From Aggregatilineales bacterium (GTDB lineage: Bacteria > Chloroflexota > Anaerolineae > Aggregatilineales > Ch27): DNA of 64,000 nucleotides. Shown here piece by piece: positions 36,609-45,798 of the stretch. Location of the stretch: NCBI GenBank assembly GCA_029976005.1, contig JARKOQ010000037.1, forward strand, positions 1 through 64,000. The letters are read 5' to 3'. Within the stretch, counting starts at the first letter, position 1. The number at the start of each line of letters is the position of its first letter. The notes below the pieces were generated by a model. It did no database searches. It worked only from the letters and a program-made list of their open reading frames with translations, and was not told the DNA's origin. The translations under genes were made by a program, and so were the position numbers.

Positions 36609-37460
36609 TCAATCAGGCCCCAGGGACCCATCGGCCTGCCAGGTAAGCTGGCGGGCCTGGATCGATTCGCCGAGCAGAGCGCTGGCGACTACAGTGAAAC
36701 GGGCCAGGTTGCCGGTCGTGCAGTAGTCCACGCTGGATGGGGATGCCTGTGGGATACTGCTTCTGTCTGGAGCGTGATCTGGCAGGACGTGGCGGGTCTG
36801 GCGGGCGATAGCCGGGCTGGGATCGACGATCATCACGTCCGGACCAACGTAGGCGCGCAGGGCCTGTGCCGCGAAGGGAAAGTGCGTGCACGCCAGAACG
36901 ATCTGGTCGACGCCTTCAGCCAGCAGGGGAGCCAGGTCGCGATCGAAGATCGGGCGCAGGTCGTCGAGCGCGATCCGGTTGGTTTCCACGGCCAGCACCA
37001 GCTCCGGCCAGACCACGGTCCGCACGTCAACGTTCGCGGCGAAGCGATCCAGCACGCGGGCATACAGTGGGCCGCCTGCGGTCGCGGCGGTGGTCAGCAC
37101 GGCCACACGGCCGGTATGGGTCGCGGCGGCGGCCGGTTTGACGGCCGGCTCCATGCCCACGAAAGGCACGCCGGGAAAGGTCTGGCGAAGGTAAAGCAGG
37201 CTGGCCGCGCTGGCCGCGTTGCAGGCGACGACGATGGCGTGCGCGCCGCGATCCAGCAGGTGGCGGGCGATTCCGTGCGCGAACTGGCGGATTTCGTCCA
37301 GGGGGCGCGGGCCGTAGGGCAGGTGAATCTGGTCGGCGATGTAGACGAACGATGCAGCGGGAAGTTCCTGGCGCAGCGCGCGCAGGATCGAAAGACCGCC
37401 CACGCCTGAGTCGAGGACGCCAATCAGCGGGGCGGAGGCGGGGCCAGCGCTGTGATTCAT
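36609..37460 (-). CDS. murI: Glutamate racemase
   Basis: The 283-residue protein shows the glutamate racemase pattern: GVLDSGVGGLSILRAL, a VYIADQIHLPYGPRP segment, the first catalytic cysteine Cys80 in VVACNAASA and the second, Cys191, in LACTHFPF. It makes D-glutamate for peptidoglycan. The common DTARFPYG motif is DQIHLPYG here, a mild variation. The ATG has AGGAGC upstream. It lies 12 bp after the amidotransferase gene on the same strand, so both are probably one transcript. Confidence 0.93.
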   Translation of the reverse strand: MNHSAGPASAPLIGVLDSGVGGLSILRALRQELPAASFVYIADQIHLPYGPRPLDEIRQFAHGIARHLLDRGAHAIVVACNAASAASLLYLRQTFPGVPFVGMEPAVKPAAAATHTGRVAVLTTAATAGGPLYARVLDRFAANVDVRTVVWPELVLAVETNRIALDDLRPIFDRDLAPLLAEGVDQIVLACTHFPFAAQALRAYVGPDVMIVDPSPAIARQTRHVLPDHAPDRSSIPQASPSSVDYCTTGNLARFTVVASALLGESIQARQLTWQADGSLGPD

Positions 37461-37472
37461 CTGGCGACGCTC

Positions 37473-38261
37473 CTAGGCGGGGGCGTGCACGTCCTGTTTG
37501 CGGAGGCGGGCCGCCTCAACCATCGCCGTGAAGATGCGGCGCATGGCCGGGGTATCGTCGCCCATGTTCTCAGGGTGCCACTGCACGCCCATGAAGAAGC
37601 GGTTGCCGGGGATTTCGATGGCTTCGATCAGGCCGTCGTCGGCATGGCCGGTGGCGACCAGGCCCGCGCCCAGGTCGCGCACGGCCTGGTGGTGGCGGCT
37701 GTTGGTCGCCAGGCGGGTCGTCCCCAGAATCCGGGCCACGTGCGAGTCCGGCTGGAGGGTGACCTCATGGGCATGGTAGTACAGGGGCAGATGCGAATCC
37801 GTGCTGTGGTGCAGCTCGGAAGGGCACTCGGTAGGAATGTCGATGTAGAGCGTGCCGCCCAGGGCGACGTTCACGACCTGGTGACCCCGACAGATGCCCA
37901 GCAAGGGGACATCGTCGGCGGCCGCCCAGCGGGTGACGCTCAGTTCGGCCGCGTCCCGCGCCGGGTTGACATCGACCAGCAGGCCGGGATCGGCCGTGGC
38001 GTGAAAATGAACGGGGTCCACATCACCGCCGCCGGTGAGCAAGACCCCGTCCAGTCGTTCGTAGATTGCGCGCAAATCCGTCTCGGCCAGCCCCAGCGGG
38101 ACGATCACGGGCACGGCGCCCGCGGCCATCAGGCAGGCCAGGTATGACTCATAGATGCCCACGAAAACACGGGTGCCGCAGCTTGCCGAAGGCATGAACT
38201 CATGCTCGGCAATGACTCCGATCACGGGCGACTGGGTAGAAGCCGGGTTGGATGCGCTCAT
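37473..38261 (-). CDS. Class I glutamine amidotransferase-like (peptidase C26, PuuD type)
   Basis: The 262-residue protein matches gamma-glutamyl-GABA hydrolase/C26 peptidases: LDGVLLTGGGDVDP, the nucleophile Cys124 in LLGICRGHQ, and the His/Glu pair in GVQWHPE near residue 233. These enzymes hydrolyse gamma-glutamyl amides such as gamma-Glu-GABA. Without other puu genes the substrate is uncertain. It precedes murI by 12 bp, so a link to glutamate or gamma-glutamyl peptide metabolism is possible, as inference. Confidence 0.9.
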   Translation of the reverse strand: MSASNPASTQSPVIGVIAEHEFMPSASCGTRVFVGIYESYLACLMAAGAVPVIVPLGLAETDLRAIYERLDGVLLTGGGDVDPVHFHATADPGLLVDVNPARDAAELSVTRWAAADDVPLLGICRGHQVVNVALGGTLYIDIPTECPSELHHSTDSHLPLYYHAHEVTLQPDSHVARILGTTRLATNSRHHQAVRDLGAGLVATGHADDGLIEAIEIPGNRFFMGVQWHPENMGDDTPAMRRIFTAMVEAARLRKQDVHAPA

Positions 38262-38286
38262 GGGTTGGTTTGACCGGCGTGAAACG

Positions 38287-38631
38287 TCAGTCGCGCTTTT
38301 CCTTCAGACGCGCCGCCTTGCCGGTACGGCCGCGCATGTAATAGAGCTGGGCGCGACGGACCTTGGCGCTGCGCATGACCTCGATCTTCTCCACGCGCGG
38401 GCTGCGGAGCAGGAAAGTACGCTCCACACCGATGCCGTGGCTGGCGATCCGGCGGACGGTGAAATTGGCGTCATTGCCACCGCTGCGCAGGCGAATCACC
38501 ACGCCCTGGAAGATCTGAATACGCTCACGGTTGCCTTCCACGATTCGGACGTGGACTTTCACGGTATCGCCGGGACGGAGCTGAGGATGCTCCGGGGCGG
38601 GCGCTTCCAATGCCTGGACCAAGTTGCTCAT
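38287..38631 (-). CDS. rplS: 50S ribosomal protein L19
   Basis: The 114-residue product is the standard length for L19 and contains the conserved [42 protein letters not shown] and the [20 protein letters not shown] stretch, ending in [14 protein letters not shown]. It sits at the 30S-50S interface. The ATG at 38629-38631 is preceded by AAGGA, and I reject the longer frame reaching 38853. Unlike many genomes, rimM, trmD or rpsP are not adjacent. It has its own well-formed promoter at 38726-38754. Confidence 0.97.
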   Translation of the reverse strand: MSNLVQALEAPAPEHPQLRPGDTVKVHVRIVEGNRERIQIFQGVVIRLRSGGNDANFTVRRIASHGIGVERTFLLRSPRVEKIEVMRSAKVRRAQLYYMRGRTGKAARLKEKRD

Positions 38632-38725
38632 GATGTCGTGTCCTTCTGGCCTAATTGTCAACCCAACGGGCTGCGGGCATCTTGATGTACATAAACAGCG
38701 GCGACCAGGGGCCGCACGCGCCAGC

Positions 38726-38754
38726 ATTGTAACATGCGAGCGGCTGGATTTCAA
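38726..38754 (-). promoter_or_regulatory. Sigma-70-type promoter for rplS
   Basis: Read on the minus strand, TTGAAA (38754-38749) and TACAAT (38731-38726) are separated by exactly 17 bp. This leaves a leader of roughly 85-90 nt before the rplS ATG. It is among the best promoter matches in the window. Confidence 0.7.
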
Positions 38755-38884
38755 CGGTAGGATCGCGGTTTTGTGGGCGAGACAGGCCCGCCGCTGCGTC
38801 CGGTGGTTGGGGTGTCCAGCCTGCCCAGGGCAGGGCTGTACAAAATCCATCATTGGCGGCTACGTTTGTTTGGGTGGTCTGTGC

Positions 38885-38913
38885 TTTACGATTGCATACG
38901 GGTATGTTAAATT
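38885..38913 (+). promoter_or_regulatory. Candidate promoter for the oligopeptide ABC operon
   Basis: TTTACG (38885-38890) and TAAATT (38908-38913) are 17 bp apart, about 90 bp before the substrate-binding-protein start. They lie in the 375-bp gap 38632-39006, which otherwise holds the rplS promoter and no gene that I can support. Confidence 0.4.
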
Positions 38914-39006
38914 GGAAATGGCTGCATGTGTCCATCGGACACGAGCTGGAGTTGCCCCGAATGATTTTTGTTGGCTCCGCTTCGTTCTCTCCGGAGGAGG
39001 AGAAAT

Positions 39007-40635
39007 ATGAGCTTAAGACGCTTGGTACTTCTGCTGGTCGTGGCGATGCTGGTGGTGACGACCATCGGCCCGGTTGCCGCGCAGGGCAAGTCGGTGACGA
39101 TTGCCTTTGATCAGGAGCCGGACAGCCTCAACCCCATGTACACGACCATGACGTTCGCCGGTTACGTGTACGCACTGTTCCTCGCCGGGGCGTGGAACTA
39201 CGACGCCGATCTGACCCCAAATCCTGTGCTGGTCAGCGAGATCCCCAGCCTGGAAAATGGCGGCATCAGCGAGGATGGCACGACGATTACGATCCATCTG
39301 AAGGAAGGCCTGCTCTGGTCGGATGGCGAGCCGCTCACCTCGGAAGACTTCGTGTTCACCTACGAGATGTTCGTTTCCGAGAAGAATTCGCCTCTGACGC
39401 GCGATCCGTATGACAAGATCGCCAGCGTCGAGGCCCCCGATCCGCTGACCGTCGTGGTCACCTTCCCTGAGCCGTATGCCCCCTGGTTGGGCACGTTCCG
39501 TTATGTCCTGCCCAAGCACATCCTGCAGCCCTACTTCGAGACCGATGGCACCCTGGACAACGCGGAATGGAACCGCGCCCCGGTGGTGGGCAGCGGCCCG
39601 TTCGTGTTCGATAGCTGGGAAGTGGGCAGCTTCATCCGCGGCGTGCGCAATGAGAATTACGTTGGCGGCGCGCCCGTGCTGGACACGATCGTCGTGCGCT
39701 TCATCCCCGATGCCGAGTCCTACCTGGCCGCGCTGAAGAACGGGGACGCGGATGTGGGCACGTTCGTGGCGTACTCCGACATCCCCGAACTTGAGGCGAC
39801 CGGCCATCTGAACGTGGGCGTCTACGTGTCGGGCTACAACGAAGCCTGGTACATGAACGTCAATCCTGAGACGGCGCATCCAGCCATGCTGGACGTGAAC
39901 GTCCGCAAAGCGCTGGCGATGGCCTTCAACCGCGAGCAGATTACCAACGACCTGCTGCTGGGCTACACCTATCCGGCTGTGACCTACTGGGAAGGCACGC
40001 CCTACAGCAATCCCGATCTCGCGGCTTACCCCTACGACCCGGCGGCAGCCGCCGCGCTTCTGGACGAGGCCGGTTGGGTTGACAGCGACGGCGACGGCAT
40101 CCGCGATAAGGATGGCACGGCCCTCTCGCTGCGCTTCGTGACCAACACTCGCCAGATTCGAATGGACGTCCAGGTGGTCGTGCAGCAGGCGTTCGCGGAA
40201 CTCGGCATCGAAGTGGTGCTGGAGAACTACCCGTCGGACATCTTCTTCAACAGCTATGCCGACGGCGGCCCGATCGCGACCGGCCAGTACGATTTCGCCG
40301 AGTGGTCGTCCAGCCCGAACGGCTTCCCCGATCCGGATACTATTCGCTTCACCTGCGACGAGATTCCAACCGCCGACGATCCGATGGGCGATAACTGGCA
40401 GGGCTACTGCAACCCGGCGCTCGACGCCCTGTTCGCGGAGCAGGCCAAGACCACGGACTACGACGCGCGCGTGGCGATCTTCCACCAGATCAGCCAGGTC
40501 ATCTACGATGACGTGATCTGGGTCGGCGTGTGGTACGATGCAGACACCTGGATTCTGAATTCCCGCATCCAGAACGCCGCCATCAATGGCGCGTCGCCGT
40601 TCTGGAATATCGCTCAGTGGGATGTGACCGAGTAA
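39007..40635 (+). CDS. Oligopeptide/dipeptide ABC transporter substrate-binding protein
   Basis: The 542-residue protein is an SBP_bac_5 (OppA/DppA-type) binding protein. It has a signal peptide (about 1-25, RLVLLLVVAMLVVTTIGPVAA) without a lipobox Cys, then FDQEPDSLNPMYTTM, YTVEV-like strands, TIHLKEGLLWSDGEPLTSED, and NVRKALAMAFNREQIT. It captures peptides or related solutes outside the cell for the DppBC-type permeases encoded next. GGAGGAGG lies just before the ATG at 39007. The lack of a lipid anchor is unusual for a monoderm and could mean an envelope in which it is free or is held by an uncleaved signal helix. Confidence 0.93.
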   Translation: MSLRRLVLLLVVAMLVVTTIGPVAAQGKSVTIAFDQEPDSLNPMYTTMTFAGYVYALFLAGAWNYDADLTPNPVLVSEIPSLENGGISEDGTTITIHLKEGLLWSDGEPLTSEDFVFTYEMFVSEKNSPLTRDPYDKIASVEAPDPLTVVVTFPEPYAPWLGTFRYVLPKHILQPYFETDGTLDNAEWNRAPVVGSGPFVFDSWEVGSFIRGVRNENYVGGAPVLDTIVVRFIPDAESYLAALKNGDADVGTFVAYSDIPELEATGHLNVGVYVSGYNEAWYMNVNPETAHPAMLDVNVRKALAMAFNREQITNDLLLGYTYPAVTYWEGTPYSNPDLAAYPYDPAAAAALLDEAGWVDSDGDGIRDKDGTALSLRFVTNTRQIRMDVQVVVQQAFAELGIEVVLENYPSDIFFNSYADGGPIATGQYDFAEWSSSPNGFPDPDTIRFTCDEIPTADDPMGDNWQGYCNPALDALFAEQAKTTDYDARVAIFHQISQVIYDDVIWVGVWYDADTWILNSRIQNAAINGASPFWNIAQWDVTE

Positions 40636-40703
40636 GATTCTCCGTTAACTGCCGTGCGGGCGGGGTCACTTCGACCCCGCCCTTGTTTCCTGGAGGCATG
40701 CGA

Positions 40704-41735
40704 ATGGGCCGATATATCATCCGGCGCTTGCTCCAGGCTGTGCCCCTGCTGTTCATCATCAGCCTGGTCCTCTTTGTGCTCATGCAGGCTTCGGGCGATC
40801 CGCTGGCTACCCTGGGCGGACGCCAGCCCCCACGCGCTGAAGATCGCGAGCGGTTGGCCCGCCAGTGGGGCCTGGACAAACCGATCCTGGTCCAGTACCT
40901 TTACTGGCTGATCGGCAATGACTGGACGCTGGTCGACGTCAATGGCGACGGTACCGGCGATCAGCCGGGCACGCGTCTCGGCGTGCTGCGCGGCGACTTT
41001 GGTAATTCCCTGGTCACGCGCCAACCGGCCATGCAGGTCATCGCCGAGCGGATTCCCAACACGCTCATCCTGATGCTGACGGCCGAGGCGCTGATCATTA
41101 TCTTTTCCCTGTTCATCGGGGTTTATTCCGCGCTGCACCCGTATTCTTTCTTTGATAACGTGCTGACAGGATTTTCCTTTATCACGTTTTCCATGCCGAT
41201 CTTCTGGATCGCGCTGATGCTGATGTATATCTTCGCCATTCGCTTCAAGGCCTGGGGGCTGCCTTACCTGCCCACGGTGGGCATGTACGATCCGGTCGTC
41301 GGGCGCACGTTTGCCCAGGTGGCCTCCCATCTGGTTCTGCCCGCGATGAGCATCGCCCTGATCGACATCGCCCGCTACAGCCGCTACATCCGCTCCAACA
41401 TGCTCGAAGTGATCAACTCGGATTACATCCGCACGGCGCGGGCCAAGGGGTTGCGCGAGCGGTCGATCCTGTTCGTGCATGCCTTCAAGAACGCCGCTCT
41501 GCCACTGGTGACGATCGTCGGGATGGACCTGCCGCTGCTGCTGGCCGGCGCGGTGGTCACGGAACGGATTTTCGCCTGGCCCGGCATGGGTCGCCTGTTC
41601 CTGGATCATCTCAACCGGGCGGATTTCCCGGTGATGATGGGCCTGCTGATGCTGATTTCCGTGGCGGTCGTGGTTTTCCAACTGCTGACCGACCTCGTGT
41701 ATACCTGGCTCGATCCGCGCATCCGGTACGCCTAG
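40704..41735 (+). CDS. Peptide ABC transporter permease, DppB type
   Basis: The 343-residue protein has about six transmembrane helices, the first at MGRYIIRRLLQAVPLLFIIS, a large external loop (about 60-120), and the EAA-type coupling loop DYIRTARAKGLRERSILFVH, followed by FKNAALPLVTIVGMDLPLLL. These are hallmarks of DppB/OppB. I take the ATG at 40704 because GGAGG then has good spacing; an ATG at 40698 is also in frame but too close. It pairs with the following DppC gene. No ATPase genes follow, so the ATP-binding subunits must come from elsewhere. Confidence 0.94.
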   Translation: MGRYIIRRLLQAVPLLFIISLVLFVLMQASGDPLATLGGRQPPRAEDRERLARQWGLDKPILVQYLYWLIGNDWTLVDVNGDGTGDQPGTRLGVLRGDFGNSLVTRQPAMQVIAERIPNTLILMLTAEALIIIFSLFIGVYSALHPYSFFDNVLTGFSFITFSMPIFWIALMLMYIFAIRFKAWGLPYLPTVGMYDPVVGRTFAQVASHLVLPAMSIALIDIARYSRYIRSNMLEVINSDYIRTARAKGLRERSILFVHAFKNAALPLVTIVGMDLPLLLAGAVVTERIFAWPGMGRLFLDHLNRADFPVMMGLLMLISVAVVVFQLLTDLVYTWLDPRIRYA

Positions 41736-41745
41736 GGGGCGAAAC

Positions 41746-42696
41746 ATGGCAACGACTGAAGCACCCTCCCTGCCCGTTTCGCTGGCGAATGATGAGATTC
41801 CTGCCCGGTCGCTGTGGCAGATGATGCTGCGGCGCTTCATCAAGCACCGGATGGCGTTGATCGGCTTCTTTATCCTGGTTGGAATCCTGCTGTATGTCAC
41901 GATCGGATCGCTGATTTTCACCGAGGCCTACGCCAACTACAACGATACAAGCCTCCGGCTCCAGCCGCCCTCCGCCGAGCATCCCTTCGGTACCGACACG
42001 GTTGGACGCGACATCCTGGCACGGACGGTGTATGGCGGCCAGATTTCGCTGATCATCGGCATCCTGGCGGTGACGGTGGCCGTCACGCTGGGCACGGCCA
42101 TCGGCGCGCTGGCGGGGTATTACGGCGGGCTGGTGGACAGCATCCTGATGCGCCTGACCGAGGCGATGCTGAGCATTCCGTCGCTGCTCCTGCTGCTGGT
42201 GATGGCCAAGTTCTTCAGTGGGAAAATCCCGGACGTCAATCTGCTGGGCCGCACGTTCAGCGGCAGCGTGATCGTGATCATCCTGATCATCGGCCTGACG
42301 AGCTGGACGTACCTGGCCCGGATCGTGCGCTCCACATTCCTGTCGATCCGCGAGCAGGAGTTCATCCTGGCGGCGCGGGCGCTGGGCATCCCCGACCGGC
42401 GGATCATCCTGTCCCATATCCTGCCCAACGCGCTTGCGCCGATCATTGTCGCGGCGACCCTGGGTGTGGCCAGCGCGATCCTCTCCGAAGCTTACATCAG
42501 CTTCCTGGGGATGGGGGTGCGGCCTCCGACCGCGACCTGGGGCAGCATGCTTGACGGGGCGTACCAATACCTGGAGGAAGCGCCCTGGCTGTGGTTCTAT
42601 CCTGGCCTGTTGATCATCCTGACCGTGATGAGCATCAACTTCGTGGGGGATGGCCTGCGCGACGCGCTCGACCCGCGCGGGGACAAAAAAGTCTGA
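41746..42696 (+). CDS. Peptide ABC transporter permease, DppC type
   Basis: The 316-residue protein has the DppC/OppC pattern: an N-terminal OppC_N segment (LWQMMLRRFIKHRMALIGFF), HPFGTDTVGRDILARTVYGG, and the coupling loop REQEFILAARALGIPDRRII, then SEAYISFLGMGVRPPTATWG. With DppB it forms the membrane channel. It starts 10 bp after dppB, and a terminator overlaps its stop codon, so the operon ends without ATPase genes. Confidence 0.95.
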   Translation: MATTEAPSLPVSLANDEIPARSLWQMMLRRFIKHRMALIGFFILVGILLYVTIGSLIFTEAYANYNDTSLRLQPPSAEHPFGTDTVGRDILARTVYGGQISLIIGILAVTVAVTLGTAIGALAGYYGGLVDSILMRLTEAMLSIPSLLLLLVMAKFFSGKIPDVNLLGRTFSGSVIVIILIIGLTSWTYLARIVRSTFLSIREQEFILAARALGIPDRRIILSHILPNALAPIIVAATLGVASAILSEAYISFLGMGVRPPTATWGSMLDGAYQYLEEAPWLWFYPGLLIILTVMSINFVGDGLRDALDPRGDKKV

Positions 42697-42725
42697 CGCC
42701 CCCACGCGGAGAGCGCCAGACTTTT
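42687..42725 (+). terminator. Bidirectional terminator after the peptide transporter operon
   Basis: AAAAGTCTG (42687-42695) pairs with CAGACTTTT (42717-42725), with further CGC/GCG pairing after one mismatch. It overlaps the dppC stop codon and lies 28 bp from the end of the convergent gene. Confidence 0.75.
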
Positions 42726-42752
42726 CATGCAGGCCATCAGGGCCGGTTCAGG

Positions 42753-44660
42753 TCAGCCGACTTCGGCTGTCAAATCCGGCAGCGGGGTGGCGTGTCTGCC
42801 CTGGCCGAGCCGGGTGATCTGTCCGGCGCTGTCCAGGCGTAGAATCCAGATCGCGGGGGCCGTCGCGCGCAGTTCCGCGCCGGTCTTGCCTTCCGCCCTG
42901 GCGGTGAACCAGCTCCGCGAGCCTTCCACAAAATCGAAGATCAGGCTGCCATCTCCGAAGTCATGGATGTGGCCAATGCCACGCCCTTCCTGCTCAAAGA
43001 GCAGGGTTGGCTCCGCTTCGCCGACTTGCCACAGCCGGACGGTGGAATACGTGTACTGGTTCTGGTCGACCGGGTCGGTGACCGTCTCCAGTGGATCGAC
43101 CGTGCTCACGAGCAGGGCCGCGCCGTCGGCCGTCCACGCTACCTGATCCGGGGTGGCGGCCAGCGCGAAAATCTGGCGCGTGCCGCTGCCCAGGTCGACG
43201 ACAGCGAGCTGGCCGTTGCGGTTTTCGTCGAAGACGATTCCGGCGGCGTGGGTCTGATCCGGGTTGAGGGCGACTCGCGCCAGATCGGCGTCGATCACGC
43301 TGACCTCACCCGTTGCTGAGTCTAACCTGACAAGGCCGATCCCGCTGCACGAATCGGACAGCAGGAAACTGCCGTCGGCCAGCCAGTCGAAGCTCAGGGC
43401 ATTGCCCATGAAGCCGTTTTCCATCTGGTAGCGCGCGTCGGCTGGATCAGGGCTGCCGCCGCCGCAGCCCACCGTCTGGCCGAACGAGGCGACCAGACGT
43501 GGCGCGCCGACTTCACCCGCCGCGGAGATGCTCACCGCGTAGATTTCCATCGGCTGACGCTGATCGGACTGGATTTCTCCGGCGGGGACGATGTAGGCGA
43601 CTTCGTTCCCGGCAGGACTCCAGGCGGGCGGATAGGCGACGGTCAGGTTCTCGGCCAGGACGACCGGGGTCGCGCCGCTGACAGGGGCCAGCATCAGGCG
43701 AAGCTGCCGGCTGTCCACAAACGCCAGGTAGCCGCCATCGGGCGACCAGCGATAGTCGCCGTACCAGCGATCGAAGATCGGGCCGCTGGGCTCTTCCGGC
43801 TGGGTATCGGTGACATCCTTCGTCACCGACTGGCCGGGGAAGTCCTCTCCGAAGGCCAGATAGACGTTGCCATCCGCGCCAGTGTAGGCGATCACGGCGG
43901 CGGGAGCAGCGGCCGAGGCGTCAGTCTCGCCCGGCTGGAGACCGGGACCGTCGGTCACGGGCGTCAGCAGGTCGCTGTTGCACGGCATGATCGTGCGGCC
44001 GTCGTTGGTCATGTGCAGCTCGTATTCCGTGCTGCTGTAGGTCAGCTTGATGATGTGGCCCGCGACCGGCGTGCGGTTGTCGTAGGTGACGTCCGCGACC
44101 GGGCAGCCCAGCCCGGTATCGGGCCAGATCGCGGCTTCCCATGTCCAGGCCGAGAAGTTGGTCCGGGTGGCGTTCAACGCCAGTTGGTCGTTGAGGTACG
44201 CGATCCCCACGTCAACCAACTGCTCAGGATCGACCTGGGTGGGCGTGGTTGGCGTTTGCTGGGCCACGGGCGTGGCCTGGGGAACGGTCGTAGCCGGAAC
44301 AGGCGTGGCGGGCGGGGCGGCCGCGCTGCCACAGAAGGTCACGGCCTGGCCGTCGGCGGAGACGTGATATTCGTAGGTCGCGCCCTGGTATTGCAGCAGG
44401 AAGATGTAGCCCTGGGTCAGTACCTCGGCGTACACCTGATCGGGCTGCGGGCAGTCCATCGACGCATTCGCGAAGATTTTCTCCTGCCACGTCCAGTTGG
44501 CAAGATCGCTGCGCGTCAGACTGGTGCCAAGCTGCTCGCCGAGGCGAGTCACCGCGACATCCAGCAGCGACTCGATTGTGCCGCCGCTCTGGGCCAGGCC
44601 GGTCAGCGCGGGAACGAGCAGGAAAAGTGTCAGAAGCAGAACTGGCAATCGTCGTTTCAT
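42753..44660 (-). CDS. Exported protein with two tandem WTW...GCP domains and a propeller-like C-terminus
   Basis: The 635-residue protein has a signal peptide (about 1-24). Two copies of an approximately 80-residue module follow: about 28-110 (ANWTWQEKIFANASMDCPQP ... TYEYHVSADGQAVTFC) and about 143-227 (SAWTWEAAIWPDTGLGCPVA ... EYELHMTNDGRTIMPC), separated by a Pro/Thr-rich linker. The rest (about 255-635) contains WD40/PD40-like strands (YRWSPDGGYLAFVD, PPAWSPAGNEVAYIV, VAWTADGAALLVST), probably a beta-propeller. It probably works outside the membrane; ligand and role are unknown. GGAGG precedes the ATG at 44658-44660. Confidence 0.78.
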   Translation of the reverse strand: MKRRLPVLLLTLFLLVPALTGLAQSGGTIESLLDVAVTRLGEQLGTSLTRSDLANWTWQEKIFANASMDCPQPDQVYAEVLTQGYIFLLQYQGATYEYHVSADGQAVTFCGSAAAPPATPVPATTVPQATPVAQQTPTTPTQVDPEQLVDVGIAYLNDQLALNATRTNFSAWTWEAAIWPDTGLGCPVADVTYDNRTPVAGHIIKLTYSSTEYELHMTNDGRTIMPCNSDLLTPVTDGPGLQPGETDASAAAPAAVIAYTGADGNVYLAFGEDFPGQSVTKDVTDTQPEEPSGPIFDRWYGDYRWSPDGGYLAFVDSRQLRLMLAPVSGATPVVLAENLTVAYPPAWSPAGNEVAYIVPAGEIQSDQRQPMEIYAVSISAAGEVGAPRLVASFGQTVGCGGGSPDPADARYQMENGFMGNALSFDWLADGSFLLSDSCSGIGLVRLDSATGEVSVIDADLARVALNPDQTHAAGIVFDENRNGQLAVVDLGSGTRQIFALAATPDQVAWTADGAALLVSTVDPLETVTDPVDQNQYTYSTVRLWQVGEAEPTLLFEQEGRGIGHIHDFGDGSLIFDFVEGSRSWFTARAEGKTGAELRATAPAIWILRLDSAGQITRLGQGRHATPLPDLTAEVG

Positions 44661-44745
44661 TGTGTATCCTCCAAAATCGTGGTATTCAGGCCGCATTATA
44701 CCCCGCCGGGGCAGGAGTATGTTGGGCGGTTAGCCTATGCAGACC

Positions 44746-45414
44746 CTACGCTTCGGAGGCGGCGCGGCGCTCCGCGACGCGGGCGCGCACCCAGTCCAGC
44801 CAGGCGGGCAGCCCTTCGCCGGTGCGGGCCGACAGCGGGAAGAAGGTCAGACCGGGATTGAGCACTTCCACCCCGTGCCGGAAGTAGTCGAGGTCGAACT
44901 CCTGATACTGGAGCATGTCGATTTTGTTCAGGAGCAGGACGTCCGCCCCGCGATACATGGCCGGGTACTTGTAGGGCTTGTCGTCGCCTTCCGCGATACT
45001 GGCGATCACGACGTTGAAGTGTGTCCCCAGGGCAAACGCGGCGGGGCAGATCAGGTTGCCGACGTTCTCGACCAGGAGCAGGTCGACCTGGCTAAGATCG
45101 AGGGTGGGCAGGGCGTGGATCAGCTTGTTGGCGTCCAAATGGCAGTCGCCCCCGGTATTGATCAGCTCGACCGGGATGCCGGTTCTGGCGATCTTCTCCA
45201 CGTCCACCGGATGCACGTCGCCATCCAGGGCTGCCAGCCGCAGTTCATCCTTGAGAGCGTTGACAGTTGCGGTCAGGACGCTGGTCTTGCCCGCACCGGG
45301 GGAGGCCATCAGATTCAAGCCCAGCACGCCGGCGGCATCGAGTTGTTGGCGCACGCGGGCGGCGATCTGGTCATTGGCATCCATGATGTTTTCGACGATG
45401 TCGATTTCTGGCAT
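44746..45414 (-). CDS. hypB: Hydrogenase/urease nickel incorporation GTPase HypB
   Basis: The 222-residue GTPase has Walker A ASPGAGKTS (37-45), DGDVHPVDVEKI, the metal-site segment NTGGDCHLDANK, VENVGNLICPA, and the base-specific LLNKIDML. HypB delivers nickel to [NiFe]-hydrogenase (or helps urease) together with HypA. The N-terminal CxxCGC high-affinity site and His-rich stretch seen in E. coli or Bradyrhizobium are absent, so it is a minimal form. GGAGGAG is in front of the ATG at 45412-45414. It starts 5 bp after hypA ends. Other hyp or hydrogenase genes are not in the window. Confidence 0.95.
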   Translation of the reverse strand: MPEIDIVENIMDANDQIAARVRQQLDAAGVLGLNLMASPGAGKTSVLTATVNALKDELRLAALDGDVHPVDVEKIARTGIPVELINTGGDCHLDANKLIHALPTLDLSQVDLLLVENVGNLICPAAFALGTHFNVVIASIAEGDDKPYKYPAMYRGADVLLLNKIDMLQYQEFDLDYFRHGVEVLNPGLTFFPLSARTGEGLPAWLDWVRARVAERRAASEA

Positions 45415-45419
45415 GGGGA

Positions 45420-45761
45420 TTACTCCTCCACTTCGATGCTTTTCAGGAAAAATTCCTCGCCGGCGCTGATGGTGACGTGGCCGCTGCCGCAGGCCGGGCA
45501 CTGGTAACGGTCGTTGCGCCCGAATTCGGTTTGACAGTCCAGGCAGCGGAAGGCCGCCGGGATGCGCTCAAAGTGCAGGCGCGCGCCTTCCGCGATGGTA
45601 CCTTTGCTGACGAAATCCCAGTAGAACTGGACCGAATCGTCGACCACGCTCGACAGTTCTCCGATGACCAGGTGCAGGGTCGTGATCTGCCTGACTCCAG
45701 CCGGCTCGGCGTGCTGCAAGGCCAGCGCGAGCAGATTCTGGGTGATGCTCAGTTCGTGCAT
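45420..45761 (-). CDS. hypA: Hydrogenase nickel insertion protein HypA
   Basis: The 113-residue protein has standard HypA length and features: MHEL at the start (His2 is the nickel ligand), GELSSVVDDSVQFYWD, and a zinc finger with Cys73, Cys76, Cys88 and Cys91 (CLDC...CPAC). It binds nickel and hands it to HypB for [NiFe]-hydrogenase maturation. It is the first gene of a hypAB pair and lies divergent from the GH2 gene. Confidence 0.96.
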   Translation of the reverse strand: MHELSITQNLLALALQHAEPAGVRQITTLHLVIGELSSVVDDSVQFYWDFVSKGTIAEGARLHFERIPAAFRCLDCQTEFGRNDRYQCPACGSGHVTISAGEEFFLKSIEVEE

Positions 45762-45798
45762 GCGGTTAATCTCGTTTCCGAACGACCAAGACTCGGCG

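Noticed and set aside
39007..42696. Possible DppD/DppF ATPase genes in the peptide transporter operon
   Set aside because: A terminator overlaps the dppC stop and no Walker-type ABC ATPase follows on this strand.
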